DNA of 64,000 nucleotides. It comes from Micromussa lordhowensis (lineage: Eukaryota > Cnidaria > Anthozoa > Scleractinia > Lobophylliidae). The stretch spans positions 19,232,694 through 19,296,693 of the forward strand of contig OZ026600.1 in assembly GCA_964020085.1 (NCBI GenBank), read 5' to 3'. This document shows positions 26,301 to 42,300 of the stretch, piece after piece (positions within the stretch are counted from its first letter, which is position 1; each line of letters starts with the position of its first letter). Below the pieces are notes generated by a model. That model had not been told where the DNA came from, ran no database searches, and saw nothing but the letters and a program-made list of their open reading frames with translations. The position numbers and the translations under genes were made by a program.

Positions 26301-29300
26301 GGAAAAATTCTGTAAAAAGAGACGCAATTTGGCTTTTCTTGCATGTCAAAATTTGCTTGCTATGGCAATGTCAAGTGAAATACAGAACCATATGACACAT
26401 CGCATGTTCTTGAAGGGAGTAATGAACAGCTACAGACAGTTTCATCATTACAGAGTGAATCATCTTTTCGAGTTCTGAACTTCCTATTCCACTTTGAACA
26501 CCCGAAAGTTAAGATAATGACCAGTTTAAATAAAAGGAAATTAATTTTGATAATCATTTCTTATTTTAATACGATCAGGTTAGGAGCTCACTATAGAACG
26601 AGTAGCAGTGTTGGAACAGAACAAGACATTGGAGTTGTAAAAATCATCGTGCACGAGAATTATAACAGTCTTTCATACAGCCATGATATTGCCCTTCTTT
26701 ATCTGGCCAGTCCGGCTGAAATTGGAGCAGGAGTTGGGCTTGTTTGCATGCCAGATACCAATCATGAGCTTCCTCTCGACAACATCAACAAAAAATGCTG
26801 GATAACTGGCTGGGGAACTACATCTTCTGGAGGCTCCGCGGCAAATTCACTCAGGCAGGCAGAAGTGCCACTTGTGTCAAAAGATCGTTGCGAAAGTGCT
26901 TATCCGGACGAAATTGACGAATCCATGCTTTGTGCTGGTCTTGATGACGGAGGAGTTGATACTTGCCAAGGTGACAGTGGTGGACCTTTGGTGTGCGAGT
27001 TCAATAGTACCTGGTATCTTGAGGGAGCCACCAGCTGGGGTTATGGATGTGCCATAGCAAGAAAATATGGGGTGTACTCCAAAATTCGAAGCTTTGCATC
27101 ATGGTTGTCGACAAATATGTACACTGTCGTCCCACCTAGCGCATCACCATCGGCTCAATCGCCTTCTACATTAGGTAAAAATGATAATTTTTATAAGGAA
27201 ACAGTATTTTCCGTGAACAAGATCTCATGAACAATGGGTTTATAGATAACATGACCTAGCTGCTATTACGTGTCTTGCGTACGCTTTTTTTGACAGATTA
27301 TCACCTTGTTTGCTTTACTATTAATATTATTTTTGTAAATTGTTAAAATTATTAATTAATAATGTTGTAAACTATTATTAATTTTATCATTATTGTTTAA
27401 AAATGAATATCAAGACGAATAAGGCCATTTACATCAACACTTTTCCTTCACAAATGGCACAAATGCGAGACAAGTATATGTTTTTCGTCAAATGTGGTGG
27501 TAACTCGATGTCACGCACTGCCATAACTGAAAAAATGCAATGGTTTCCAAACTTTTGAAGCATGTTATTGTCAACATATATATACATTTATCACCTCTTA
27601 AAAATCCAATTGACTTGCATACGAAACGTCGAGCACTGTGTCAAAATGCGTTGGAATACAATGTTTATCACCCCTGTTTATGTTATATTCTTAATAAAGC
27701 TACGATGGCCTACTTATTAACCTTATAATTAACCCTTTGGTTATGTTAAAAAAGAAAACATCATAGGGAAAAGTGACACTTTTATCTTTCTGGAAGAAAC
27801 ATGAAAACAATGATTGCAAAGTTCTTACTTGTCTTCATAGTCTGGTGTACCTTTGACCACGGGTTGTGTTCTGGATGGAATCAATCGTCTTCAGATGATT
27901 TTGACTGGACGCTGGCATCTGACTCGACGCCCTCCTCTTCCACGGGCCCGGATTCCGGTCAAGGTGGATCAGGTTAGGTTTAACTGATCAGACCTATCTA
28001 ACACAACATTCTTCTGGTTTTAAATGATTGTTTCAAGAAGTAATTTTCACTAAACTAACCAACCAACCAACCAACAAACAAAATGTGTATTTCTGGAAGT
28101 CTGACGGTGGAGAAGATCCCGTACTTCTCTCTGAAGACCATTCAACTCTGAGTTACCCTTGAGAGGCTGGGAACATAAGACAAATGAAGTGTATCTTATT
28201 CTTAAATATTTCGACAATTGAAATAATAACCAAGAATAAGAATTCAAAATCACTGGGCTGTTTTAGTTCTCTTGTCATAAAATCGAGGAAGGCATAATAC
28301 ATACAAACAAATAACTGAAGAAGAAATGTAGATTTTGAACTGTAGATATTCAAACTGTTTTTTTCGAACTGCTGCCTACATTAAGTCTTGAATATGTAAA
28401 AATTTAATTGCCTCTTTCTGCCTGACTTCAGGAAAGTATATGTACATCGAGACGTCTTCCCCTAGGAAACCTGGAGAAAACGCAAAACTTGTACTCACCG
28501 TTCCAGGGAATGGAAAGAAATCTTGTCTTTCATTTTACTATCATATGTATGGGGCATCAGCTGGAACTCTTAATGTCTACAATGGAAACCATACAATATT
28601 CAACGTGTCTGGAGATCAGGGAAACAACTGGCATATAGTGGAAAAAGAAGTATCTCTCGACAGGGAGGTGAGTGGTTCCCTATTCTGCACTAACTGGAGT
28701 TTGTACTGCTGACTATATACCATCGTTGGTGTTCGTGAACTGCCTTTGACTGTATACAGTGTATATTGTAAAGGGCGTAGATGATCACAACTTTTACTCC
28801 AACAGTTCAACGGCCAAAGGTTTAATCAGTCGGCTCCTAAACGTACAGCTTACACGTACACGATAAGTCTACTTACATAAGCCGCCTACATAACGTGAGT
28901 CTTCGTATATACCCCTCGCATTAAGCACTCGTTATGCGTTCAGTATTCGCTCTATAATTGTCTTTTCATCTTACAACTTGAATCATTTCAAACAACAAAT
29001 TAAAGAAAGAAGAAACAAACAAACAGGCATACAAACATACAATTGCACTCAACTATACTACTCTTTCTACTTTCAAAGAAAATCCATGTTCGTACCCAGT
29101 AGCTCATAAAGGCTAGTGCGATTTCTGCAGCATAAAGCAACTGGGAGTATTTGTACTCTCTACTGGACGAGACTCTGGTCCACTGTAGGGTTATTCCCGC
29201 TGGCGGTACCCAATCACTGGGTGAAGATACTCACCGTATCGCGTTTACCATTAGGCCACCGCGCCTCCCCTCCTCCTGTCAGAACAATCGCAAATCGTTT

Positions 29301-30305
29301 ACAACTGCTTCGTGATGCTTCAGTCAATTTTTCTGAGGCTGTTTTCAGAAACACTTTGTTCTGAGGAAAAGAGATTACAATTAATACTAGCTAATATTCT
29401 AAACAACACGTGAATCTTTGGTAATAGAGTCTTCTAGCCATCCAGTTGAAGTGATAAGGCGAAAAAAAAAATTATGTTAAATTCCCATACAGCAAAACGG
29501 AAACTATTTGGCACTTGTTTGCAGATTATATTTGAAGGAATAACTGGAAGCTCGTATACGGGTGATGTCGCTATTGATCAAGTGAATGTTACTGAAGAAA
29601 AATGCCCAGGTAAAATATGTTTATTATTTAAGCCAGAGGGAAAAGGTAAAAATGGATTTTAAATTACCTTTTGCTTTGTTTTTGCAAAGCCGTAATCAGC
29701 CATGGGCATTAATTCCCTAGAATTAACCAATCAAAGCGCGGGTCATATCGGTTGCAAACACAAACCATATAATGATATATGTTTTATTACAGACGTAATA
29801 AACCAATGAATACCCCATTTGAAGAGTTTTTTAAAGTTAGCTGGGATAGAAAGTACAACTATAATAGTTAGTTTTTTTGATGGTGTACTCTTGGAGATGT
29901 TTCAAGTTTTGTCTGTGTCCTATTGCTTTAGTTTCATGTAGCTTCGACAGCGGTCTATGCCTCGGGTGGAGCCAATCCAATTCAGATGTTTTTGATTGGA
30001 CGTCTAACTCAGGATCCACTTCATCTTCAAGCACGGGGCCATCGTCGGATCATGGCGGATCAGGTTAGTTGCATTCGATTTTACTTCTCGAAGATGTTCA
30101 CTGATAGGCTAAAGAATGTGTAATCCAAGTGTGCTTGTTAATAGGCCTTTCTTGCGAAGAAATTAGTTTGAAGGACATCCATGTCGTCGAAGCTACCGGT
30201 TAGCTCAGTTACCGCCGACCGGTTAGCTCAGTAGGTAGAGTTCCGGACTAGCGTGCGGGAGGTCGCGGGTTCAAACCCCGGGCGGACCAACACTCAGGGT
30301 CTTTG

Positions 30306-30337
<32 letters not shown>

Positions 30338-33300
30338 GACATCTGCAAATGGTTAGACTTTCTAGTCTTCTCGGATAAGGACGATAAACCGTAGGCCCCT
30401 TCTCACAACTCTTCATAATTAATTCTGTGGGACGTAAAAGAACCCACACACTGTTCGAAAAGAGTAGGGGACGTAGTTCCCGGTGTGGTGGTCTATCTCT
30501 CGTCTGATGGCTAAATGCTCGGAGATATTAGCTGGATAAGCTACTCTAAAATCCGAGGGTAAATAAAGTAATGTAAAAAAATGTAATCTATGTTACTTTC
30601 AGATAAATGATCCAAAAACACCCTTGTCGAAACAACTCCTGAGCTCATTAGCTCTCATTCGGACACATATCGTGACAAAATTGGGTGCGTTGTACAGCCA
30701 AGCCACCGTGTAGGATCTGCCGGATTACGCCGCATAATTTTGAGCGTAATACTATATCTGGAGCATCAGGTATAATACTGGCATAATACTAATATTTTTG
30801 GAGCATAATGACTCTGTTTCTGAAAACTGTGAGAGGTGTATGCAAATTCTGCCTGCAACTCGCTCTAGAATTTACAATGCAAAGTTGATAAAAGTGGTAA
30901 TATTCTAGGAACTTGATACCTTAGACTCATACCCAGTGCATTTTGGTATAACCCAAAGCCTCACAATTTCCGACCTTTCGCTTGCTCATCAAATGTATAA
31001 CTGAACAATTATTGTCTAACAATTCTTTCAAAAATGAAAGACTAGGAATATTTATTAATAGCTACAGGCCTATGGGGGGTGGGGTGGGGTGGAAGTGTCA
31101 TTTTAGTCCGGCATAGTTTGAGCACAATACCTCCAGTCGAGCATAATTTTGAGCATAATACCCTAGTTTCACGGGTGACGCCCGAAAGCATAATACTCTA
31201 ATTTTCGAGCATAATCCGGCAGACCCTACCAGCGTGCCATTTATTCAATGTCATCAGATGTTACAAAGGTTCGAAAACTAAGTGCACCAAAGCCGGACAC
31301 GAAAACCAAGAAAAACCAGCAGGTGGATAAAATAAGGGAACGTGTGCCCCCGACCAAAGCAGTGATGCCACTCTTTGGGTTTTAGGATATCCTAATTAAA
31401 CGTAGTGCACACAAAATGAAGTAATTAAATTACAGCGATGTAATAAAATGACAGCGATAAAGGAATATAAACAATCGGAAAGTAACAATCGAGTAACCAA
31501 GAAAAGGAAAACGAGATTTTCAACTGTACATGGCGAAGGCTGACCGTAGAATGTCTCACCCTGCTAATGGCAACTAATTTCAAACTCTAACTACAACCCT
31601 CTGCTCCGTTCCGGCAAAATAGTTATTTATGCTAATTTGGGATTATCACAAATTATATTTTTTATGCACATTGTTGACGATAACTCGCCGGTTTTTTCTC
31701 GCCTTATAAACGATTGTACAAAGAAAAACAAGAGAATTTCATTTTTGTTTCCGTAGGCAAATATATGTACATTGAAGCTTCATATTGGTCATTGGGCGAT
31801 AATGCCAAGCTTGAGTTTGCAGTACCAAGCGGAGTTACATCTTACTCGTGCTTGATATTCTACTATCACATGTATGGATCTTCGATGGGAACTCTAAACG
31901 TCTTCAATGGAAATGTCAAAATATTCACTAAATCAGGAAATCAGGGATATTACTGGAAGAAAGTGTCAAGGACGCTTTATTTAAGTGATGTGGTAAGTAT
32001 GATAGATAAACATTCTTATACCATGCAATAGAAAATACGGCCAATCAGAATACGGAAAGCCATTCCATATATAAACATAAACATGTTTGTCCGCGGACAT
32101 AGTCTGTTCACGGAAAATTTCATATTTTGTCCCTCGAAAGCAAACACTTAGAGACTTACAAACATATCTTGCAACAGAAATTAGCCTAAACAATGCATAA
32201 ACACATGGCAAATCACAGAGGTGTCAAACTCGGCGACGCAACATCTAGATAACAGCGGGAATCATGCAGACCTATGACCTCTACAAATGTGCTACAGCAC
32301 AGCTGTCTAGAGGCTCAGCTCTACTTAAAATTCCTGTTTATAACACAACATAAAGTGGCCTTCATAAACACGATTGATGCAAAGAAGCCGTAGGAGTCGT
32401 GCAGGCTTGTCAACTCCATTTTACACCAAACAATAGCCTCCATTTGGCGCGAAAACATGCTAGGATATCTGTCCGCGTTTCTGTTTCGAGAAGTGAGTTT
32501 TGAAGAACGGTTAATGTCCAAGGACAAATAACCGAACATATAATCGCGCCAAATGGAGGCTATTGTGTTTATTCTCCTTTAAATGCTTCTCGCAACACGT
32601 GCAGTTTTAAAAATTTTAGTTTCAATTTTAGTTCGGCTGGGGCATATTCAGTCACGTGGCAAGTTTAGATCAATCGAAAGGCGAGCGAAAATATTTGATG
32701 GATTATAATCGACGATATTATACCAAACCTTCCTATCATAGGCTGCGCGTCTGTCTCATTGATTTTGTTCGTTACTATATTATAATGCCATGGCATAAAA
32801 TAGTTAAGCAACACTTTCTCGTGGTAAACCAAAGAGTATTCCACTTGTCACTTGCATCTCTTGGTATACACACAAGTGATTTGTGGGATATTCCATGGTA
32901 TGCGACTCAATAGCGTTGCATAACTAGCCTGACTGCACGTTTTTATCTTCAAGCCATTCAGGACAACCAATCCCTAACACAGTCGCATAGACTAACGATT
33001 ATCATTTCATTGAAAAAAATTATAAGCGCCTTTGCTTAGTGTAATACATGGATGAAACAGTGCAATGCCATTTCCATTCAAAATTATTGGTAAGGAAGCA
33101 TATTTTTAGATACAAATAATGTGATTCACCGTTCCTCGTTGTCTCTTGGAAAAGAGAACACCCTTCAAAGTCCGACCCTTTTAGTAAACATTTCATGACA
33201 TAAAGTTCTTAATTCCAGTTAATATTCGAAGGGATTAGAGGATCATCATACCGAAGTGACATTGCTATTGATGACGTCACAGTTCTTGACGGAAACTGTC

Positions 33301-36300
33301 TGGGTAAGAAACGTGTGTTGTATGTCATCTTCAATAAAGAACCTGACAGCCTGCTGTTAAAATCTGTTGTTATTAATAGACCCTATTCATAAATGGCTGC
33401 CAATTTAAAATTCTTTTGTATGTATTTTAAAAATTAGCCCAGCTAACTTCGTTGGAGGGTAAAAATTCTTTTGAATTATCAACTCAAAAACGAGAATAGT
33501 TGGGCTAATTTTAATACTTACAAAATAATTTTTAATTTACAGCCATTTATGAATAGGGTCAATGGGGCTGGTGTACATAAGATAGATGTTCGAAACATAT
33601 GTGTCATTGTATGTTTATGGCATCTATTTGCATTCCCGTTAAGTCGTTTCAAAGGTGGTGGCACAGGATGTTCCAACTTGCTTCTCGTCAACTGGTAGTA
33701 TTTATTGTAGCCAGAATTTCAGGGCTTCCACAGGGGAGAGGAGAGGTGAGTAGGAGTGTAGCAGGGGAAGGTTCTATTCGTTTTTCCTTTCCTTTTCCCC
33801 CCACCCTTCTCCCTTACTTCTCTCGTTTTTTTAACCGCCGCCTGGTTAGCTCAGTTGGTAGAGCGCCAGTCTGCGGAAGGTCGAGGGTTCGAGCCCCAGA
33901 CCGGACCAACACTCAGGTTCTTAAAATAACTGAGTAGAATGTGCAACCTTTGTAATTTCATCTGCAATGGTTAGACGTTCAGGTATTCTCGGATAAGGAC
34001 TTTAAACCGTAAGCCCCGTCTCCTGCATCTTCAATTTTACATGGTTAGCAGGGGACGTTAAAGAACCCACACACTTATCGAAAATAGTAGGGCACGTAGT
34101 TCCCGGTGTTGTGGTCTGGCCTTGTCTCATGGGCTGGTGCTTTACATAGGGTTAACCTCATTGCACCTTTCCCCTTGTACAGAATTGTCCAAGAAAAATA
34201 CTGCTATGATTTTCCCTTCTTCTCTCCCCTTAAGGAGGCCTGATACTCAGGCTATATTAATTGATGTTTTTTACTTAGTCTGCAGTCTTATTTCCGCAAT
34301 TTTTGAAGCATTCTTGAATCATATCATTCATATGAAAAGCAGTAAAACATGTATGTTTCCCTTCAATCACGTAATTACTTATTAGGCTGTGGAGGTGTTT
34401 TAAACAAATCGTTTGGAGAGGTGGACATTGGTAGTTCTGGAGATGATGGCGATTCGCATTGCAATTGGACCATTGGTAGTGCTGGAATAAGACAAGCAGT
34501 TGCCATTATCTCACTACAAAGGATATACTTCGGTTATTGCAGGTAGGAAAGTACAGAACCCGCATGTAAGAACCTAAGTGATTTAAGAACTTTGCCATCG
34601 ATCATAAAACCCCAAAATATAATAACCTGTTTAGCCAAGCAAGATCAAGCAGATTCTTATATGTGGATTACAGTTAAATTACACTACATATACATTTTGT
34701 AATCGCTTGTGTTAGGCCTATCATCATACAGTTGTGAATAATACTCTATATTTAAAGACCAAACCCACTTAGCCTAAATTGCCAGTAACTACATCAAAAT
34801 AAAAGAACCTGTTTTGACAAACTTAAAAAAATATGGGCTCTTACACGCGGGTTTTTACTGCAGTGAATAAAGTCGATTATCAAAAGCTATAGACTATTTT
34901 GAGGTCGTGGCAATCTGTGAGCCAGTGAATTATAAAATCCTCGCAAGCTGCTAGTTTATACTGTCATATACTCCGATTGAACTGAATTACACTCTGGTTG
35001 GCCTGAATAGCGCTCCTCTTAGCCTTATTATCGTTAGGTAAATCTGAATAGATTTTTGGTTAGTCTGAATAGCAGACGGGTTAGCCTGATTGGCCCTCGG
35101 GTGAGCAACACTATCCTTCTGATCAGCAGTTGAATCTTTCGCTCGCCCTTAACTCTTGCATGTTAAGTTGAAGGAAACAACCAATGCCGCCATCGTCTCG
35201 GGTTACCAACTGTGGCTTATTGCTACTTTCTTTTGTATTTGTTGTTTTTAGTGAGCATATCAAGATACTTCATTCTAATGGCACTGAAGTTTTTAACCAT
35301 GAAGGATGTCAATCCTCTCTCCCCTCTGGTACTTCACTGGAAGTTCCAATTGGAACCACATACCACATAACACTGGAAATAGTCTTGGAATATAGGTGGA
35401 GCGCTGTTAGTCTTGAGTACAACATCTTAAGCCAGGGACTTGATTCAGGTCTGAGACCATAAATAATTGTTTACTTGCCCATATTTTAATTCCGCGGCCT
35501 CATTCATATTTCAGTTTTTCTTTCTATTACTTTCTTTCTGCCTGTCTCTAAGTACATCCATTCATCCGTCCTTCCGTTCGTCTGTCTGTCATACCTTCTG
35601 TCTCGCTGTCTGTCTGCCTGTGTGTCGGTCGGTGAGTCAGTCAGTGAGTCTGACGATCCTTCTTTCTATTTGTCCTTGTTTATTTCTTTATTCACTTATT
35701 TCGTTATTTATTTCATCATTTATTTACATGCAACAGCCAGTCAGGTTTCCTGGAACATAACAGTTTATAGCATAACATCATCTTCAGCTACGGTGCGTTG
35801 GCTGAATTTTCCGTTGTCTCCTAATGTCACTCATTACCTGGTGAGGTACAAGGAACCTAATGGCGTCAGCATACTCTTCCGAACCAGCAGCTATAGTAAT
35901 ACGCACTACACCTACCGTCTTAAAGCTTATACATCTTATGATGTTCAAGTCTTTGCTTTTACGACAAGCATCGATGGAAAAATCACCTATTCCAGCCAGA
36001 CGGTCCCAATAAAAACACCAGAGGGAGGTAAGGCCCCACCCTCTTCTACCACTTCTTACTGGGTTCACATTGAGATTTTGCTTAAGAGAATGATCTAAAT
36101 TCTTATTGTCTTCTGTAAAAAAGGTAAAGTCTGCATAGGAGCCACTTGTGGCTCATAAGGCCAGAGCTTATTCCGGTTTCTGTAGCATGAAGCGACTAGG
36201 AATATTTCTACTCCCCCCTGGATGGGATGCCAGCCCATCGCAGGAATACTCCCAGTATTAAATTCGCCGGTACCCATTTATACACCTGGGTTGAGAAAGG

Positions 36301-39300
36301 CACAATGAGAGTAAAGTCTTCTGTAAGACCTTAATATTAAATTGAAATTAGAAGCGCTTTCTGTGTTTCTTACTATTTATGTTTCAACCTAGCTAGCGCG
36401 TTTCCACATTAAATGAAGTTATTTCTGTTACGTTGATCTATTTGAAACTGTAAAACAATACACCAATTTCGATATATTAAAATTCAGCTTAAAACAATAG
36501 ACCTCAGTACGAGGCTCTGGGGAACAACTGCAGAGTTTGTAGGGTTTATTCCCCAGAGCCTCGTGCTGAGGTCTATTGTGTTATCCTGAATTTTAATATA
36601 TCGAAATTGATCTATTGACTATCACGTAGATTAAGCTGAAATTTGTTTGGCTATGAAGTTCCCCGCTACATATTCATTAATTTTTTTTTCAGTTCCTAGC
36701 CGAGCCCCCACGAATGTTCAAGTGACAAACCATGGCCTGAATGAGCTCCTGGTCCAGTGGGATCCTGTCCCTGTCAGATACATCAATGGCCGTCTCTTGG
36801 GTTACAGGGTCTATTACAAAGGCACTCAGTACTACTACTCACTGGAGAAGGCTGTCAACACCAGCAATCCGGACGAATCGCAAGTTATACTGACAGGTAT
36901 TCAGACGGGTCAACGCTACCAGATTTCCGTGGCAGCCTTTACTTCTAAAGGACCAGGACCCCGATCGTCCTATCTTTACATGACTAAAGGTGAGTGTTTA
37001 TATGAGTTCCTTTGACTTTGACCTTCAAACAACTGTGGCCTGAGGTATTTTTAGAATTTTAGTGACGGATTTACCATGTACTATATAAACACTTCTTGTT
37101 TTGTCAGCATCTCTGGTTATGCAAGTAGAGTTTTGCAAAATTTTGGTAGAAAATTAAAAATCAAGTAAAACCAAGTAAATTTCCACACTGCATACCTCGC
37201 AAATGATCAGTTTTGAATGTCTTTTAAAACGCTGAAGCTCTTACGAAATTTTCTGATTAGGGACATCAACAGCCACTCTTTTCAACTCTGAGCACTTTCT
37301 AACATAAAATATTAATTTCACTTCCCAATCTGCTCATCCATCAAACGTCACTAAAATAAATTTATCGTGTTTTCTTATGCCAGGCTGTCAAGGCTTCGTA
37401 AACCAGTCGTCTGGATGGTTAAACTTTACGCACACGGATTATAACACCCTTGATTGTAGTGTCGAGATACGAAGCGCTGGTATGCCACAGGGAGTGGTCC
37501 TCATTTCTTTTCCATATGTATACTTTGGTTATTGCAGGTGAGCTTATGGGTAATTCACTTTTATTTTATCGAATTTTATCAGCGGCGTCATTTTTTAGCC
37601 CAAAGAAAGTCCAGACAGTACTTGCAGTTCTTGTTGCACCACTTCAATAGGGCCAGCTAACATGACGGTTTGCCCATCTTGAAAGTTTAGCCTAAATGGT
37701 AAAGAGTTTGTCGTTTGTAGTCCGTGTTAATCTTTTCCATCCTTAACCATCCTTGTTTCTCTATGGTTTATTATCTCTTTAGTGTCTCTCTATCTTAGTT
37801 AACTACTATTTTCAGTTTTCCTTCAATTTGAAGGTAATTTTGTACCTGGCAAAAATAACTCGGACTGTGCTCCTTTAATTCAAAATTTGATACGGCTAGA
37901 TTAGTTTATTGGTCAGAAAATGTAATATTCATTGGGATCCACTGTAGTTTAAAATCCCGCCTTGAAGATCAATGTGCACTGTGATTAAAATGTAATGATT
38001 TCTAACAACACTATACAGGTTTTTAGGCTAATTTCTCATCTTTTAATTATTTTGGGCAAAATATTGTGGTTGCCTTTGCTTTAATCCACACAACAATCCA
38101 AAGTTGCACTTACTGAGACCATCGAAATTCATGACTAGCATTTAGTTCGCTTTTGGCTAAGAGAGGATGGATTGTACGAGAATCAATCCTCTTTATATAT
38201 GGTATACACAAGGAAATCCATGATGTCATATGTTATTATGTAGTGCCAAATCCTTCCGCTGATAATTTAGCATGTTGCGTGGATGTTTCCGTAAGGGATA
38301 AAAATGTGCGTTAAGCCCCTGGGCTATCCTTGTGATTAAATCCTCGTCACAGGATTGGCTATGTCTAGACTTAAGTGGAGTACCATAGGAATATATTCTA
38401 TATATATGGGTTATCGACCAAGTATGAGGTCAAGATGGCTGGATAGTGGCCGAGTTATTTTTTTGCGTGTTTATGGACCGACACGGAGTCAAGGTTCATA
38501 AACTCGCAAAAAAGAACGAGGCCAATATCAAGCCATCTTGACCGAACAAGCATGGTCAATGATTGATTTATTATATTGCTTTCGGGGAAATTTTTCTCGC
38601 GGGACACGGCGGGTAATCTTGCCCGGTCGGGTAGCCAATCATAGCGAAGGATTTGATTCATCTTTCCCGCTCACGGAGCTAGCCATACAATAATAGAGAC
38701 TATCTCGCTTACCATTCACCCCTTCTTGTTTTTTTTGGCTAATTAACACATTTCGATTCATTGATCTATTGATTAACCAGTGCCCTCTTTTAATGGATTT
38801 TGCAGCGAATTCGTGAAGATTTTTGACAGCCGAGGCGCTGAGGTGTACGGTCGAAGAGGATGCTATTCAATCAACTCCGACCTCACAGTAGAAGTTCCAT
38901 TTTCTGGTGGACGCAGCATAACACTAGCAGCCTCACTATCAAACAGATACAGTTACGTCAGAGCCCAGTACAGAATTTTAAATCAAGCGCTAAGCTCAGG
39001 TAAGAATTCCAAGTTGAATGTTCACCGTCTTTTAAGGCCTTAGTAATAACAGTTATCTAAGCCAGGTGATAGTTAGGTATTCACACACAAGCCAACGGGA
39101 GTGAATATACAAAATAAGCTTAGGTCACAAGTGGGATAATTACAGTATCAGTCAGTAACCACGAGACGTCAATGGTGCATTTCCGAATTTCATATGAAAA
39201 TGAGATTTCATTCACATACAAATTAAACTCAATTTCACATCAATGGTTGTGTACTAGGCCTCTCTTTGACAACGAGGCTTAGGTCAACTTGGAAACGGGC

Positions 39301-42300
39301 TATTCTCCTTAAAGGCATAACTAGCTCCCAGTCGACCTGCCCAACTTAAGTTAGATATATCTTTTTATTCGGCTCGGCGCATGTACAAGCTACAACGTTA
39401 ATCATTCAATTTCATCGTTTATAAAACAATCGGAAGCGTGCTGATGTCCCTTGCGGAAAATTTGCTTTTGAAAATTCATGGGTCAGTCGTGAAAATAAAA
39501 CGATATAGGTCAGATTTCTCATTAGCATTCCTTTCGTATTTACCAACTCCATGCATTAAGTACATTTCCGTTTTCATATCAGCCACATGCATTTCACTAA
39601 TCACAGAGAGTCCATGAGATCCTGTCACAGACTTTAACTTTGTGAAAGTAAAATATAGCCACACGGTCACACGAAAGTTTGCCGAATTACTGATGCCCAA
39701 AATTCAGGGAAGATGTCAACGGATTTACATAGAAAATGTCGAATTCAATATTGAATATCGAATTTGTTATTTGGCCCGACGGTTTTATTCTGAACCGGTC
39801 GTACGAGTTATGTACTCGCGTCTGATTGGTTTATAAACAATGGAATTGGGCGGAATACATCATAGCTTGCCCATGCACCGAACCGTGAAACTTTACGTTT
39901 AATTTAAAACTCCTGTTGCTGCATTTCAAACACTTCATCACTTTAAAAGATCATCTTACTGTGTTGATGGTTTTCAACCAGTCCCCTAGCAGCCATGTTG
40001 GATGACACAAACAAAAAAAGAGGCGAAACGTCACGTGAAAACCAAGAATACCTTGGGATTTGTGGTATTTCGGAATGCACCAGATTCAAACACGAGTATT
40101 GGATGGTATACTCTCTTACTCAGGCGGACAGCACCTAATCACTTCGTTGATTTCATCTTTTATTCCATAAATCAGTTCAACAACTGCCATCTTGGAACCT
40201 CACGGTCACCAATACCACGTCTTCGTCACTGACAGTGAAGTGGTCACAGTTTCCTCTTACGAACCTGTTTATTCAACAATTCTTGGTGAACTACAGAGAA
40301 CACAGTTCAAACGTCAGCCTGATTTTTGCAGTCCCAAATTCATATGATACACATTACACTGGCACAGTTCTAAAAAGCTACCAGTTTTACGACGTGCAAG
40401 TAACTGCTGTGACGACAAGTGTTGGCAATGGTACACACTCCAGTCAAACAGAACCAACTAGGACTGAGGAAGGAGGTATGAACTTGATGTTGATATTTTT
40501 TCTTGCACATTCTGAACGTCTTAGGATACCAAAATATAAATCGCATGTCGTGCGGAGTACATGAGGTCTTAGCGGCCATGTTAGTGCTCTCAAACGCTTC
40601 CTCGTCAGGAAATTAGTTTTTAACTATTGAAATAAAGTTCGATAGATGAAAAAGCTTGAGTTTTGATAGGTCTCGATAAACTGAAAAAGCTGTGGTAATA
40701 CTTCCGACAGCTTGTGTCCCCACACGACGGATGTCGACTCCTCCCAAATTTCCACTGGAGTTTCTACAACTCGATAAAAACACGGATAACGTTTTTTGTA
40801 TATGTTCTAAGCATTTGTGTTGCGTTTCAGTGCCCAGCAGTGAACCATTGACTGTAACACTGAAAAACCTAAAGTTCGACGAAGTGATGGTACAATGGGA
40901 TCCCATTCCTGAGCACACTGCAAACGGTGTTCTTCTGGGGTACAGAGTTTATCTCTACGAGTATGTCTATTGGTACTACAGTTTGACAAACACTGTAAAC
41001 AGTAGCAGCCCCAGCATTCTCAGGGTGATACTACGAGGTCTGAAGGCTGTACATAAGTACAGAATATCAGTGGCAGCTTTCACATCAAAGGGTGCAGGAC
41101 CACAGTCCTATTGGAGATATATCACAACAGGTACAATTCATTTTTAATTGTTAACAATGTTATCGAACACCTCTTACGCATATTTGTTTCTAGCCATGGA
41201 AAATAAAATATCAGGGAAGTACTAAGTAAAAGGCGCAGCTAAAAACGAAGTTTTACACGTAGGAATAAGACTTGAGCTAATGCTTGGTCATGAATGGACT
41301 AAAGAGGATTATGGTAGTTCTTTCAGTTACGTATTGTTTCAAGGTATTTAACCCTCGGGCGTGCAAGCAAACTCGTATCACTGCTATGTGTAAGGGGGTG
41401 TGGAAGAAGCCCCCCTTCTAGGTTTTCACTGCAATAAGGTCCATCAAACGTATTCAAATTAAGGTTTTTTGTTGGAAGTGACATCATGTGGCGTCATTAA
41501 GACCACCATGTTAGATTCATCATATCTTAATCATCATTATAGCAGAAAGTCAAAATATAACGTAAAATTGTGGGAAATAAATCCAACATTGTTTTCTTCC
41601 TTATTCACCTACTTGTTTATTAATGAAGTCATTGATTCCTTCCGTTAGGTTGCGGGGGCTACATAAATCAATCATTTGGTCAGTTACATATTGACGACTA
41701 CAGAGGCTCAAGTTACGTAAGATGTAATTGGAAGATTAGCAGCGTGGGCATAAGTCAAGCTGTCGCTTTTGTTTGGATTCAGGAACTGTACCTCTATTAT
41801 TCCTAGTAAGTATACCCGAACACCCTCCATTTTTCCAAGCTTTAGAATGGGTGGGAATCGTAGAAAAAGGAGGAAAGTTTTCGCAATGCCGGCAAACGGG
41901 AGGGGACAACTATAGAGATAAGATACAGGGTCGATTTAATGTCATAAGTGAGCTCGCGCTAGTGAATAAGTAATAAGAGGTTGTAAATCTTGATGTCCAC
42001 ACTTAATAACACTTAACTCGATAAAGATATAGGAAATATATAACAATTTATTTATAATAATTTACCAGTTCGTCTAAGGGTTGTAGACGGGCTTCTCTGT
42101 ACTCGGCTGGGAGTTATAAAGCGAAAGGTTTTAGGCAAGGGGAGATAAGGTAGGCTTAAGTTCGAATTCAATGAAGCATTTTATGGTAACTTTCTACTTA
42201 CCTCCAGTTGTGAAGGAGAAAAGTACAGTGAAACCTGTATTAAGCGGACACCGTTGGGACCCTCACTAGTGTCCGCTTAATACAGGGTGTCCGCTCTAAA

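Noticed and set aside
27540..27728. 62-codon ORF in the intron between trypsin 1 and MAM2
   Set aside because: No similarity to any module of the gene and no splice sites in phase.
30214..30289. tRNA gene with box A and box B
   Set aside because: It is joined to a conserved non-tRNA body found again at 33836; treated as a SINE head.
35467..35760. 97-codon ORF with hydrophobic and Cys/Ser-rich composition
   Set aside because: Intronic TCTG/TTTA low-complexity sequence; the real exon starts at 35737 in another frame.
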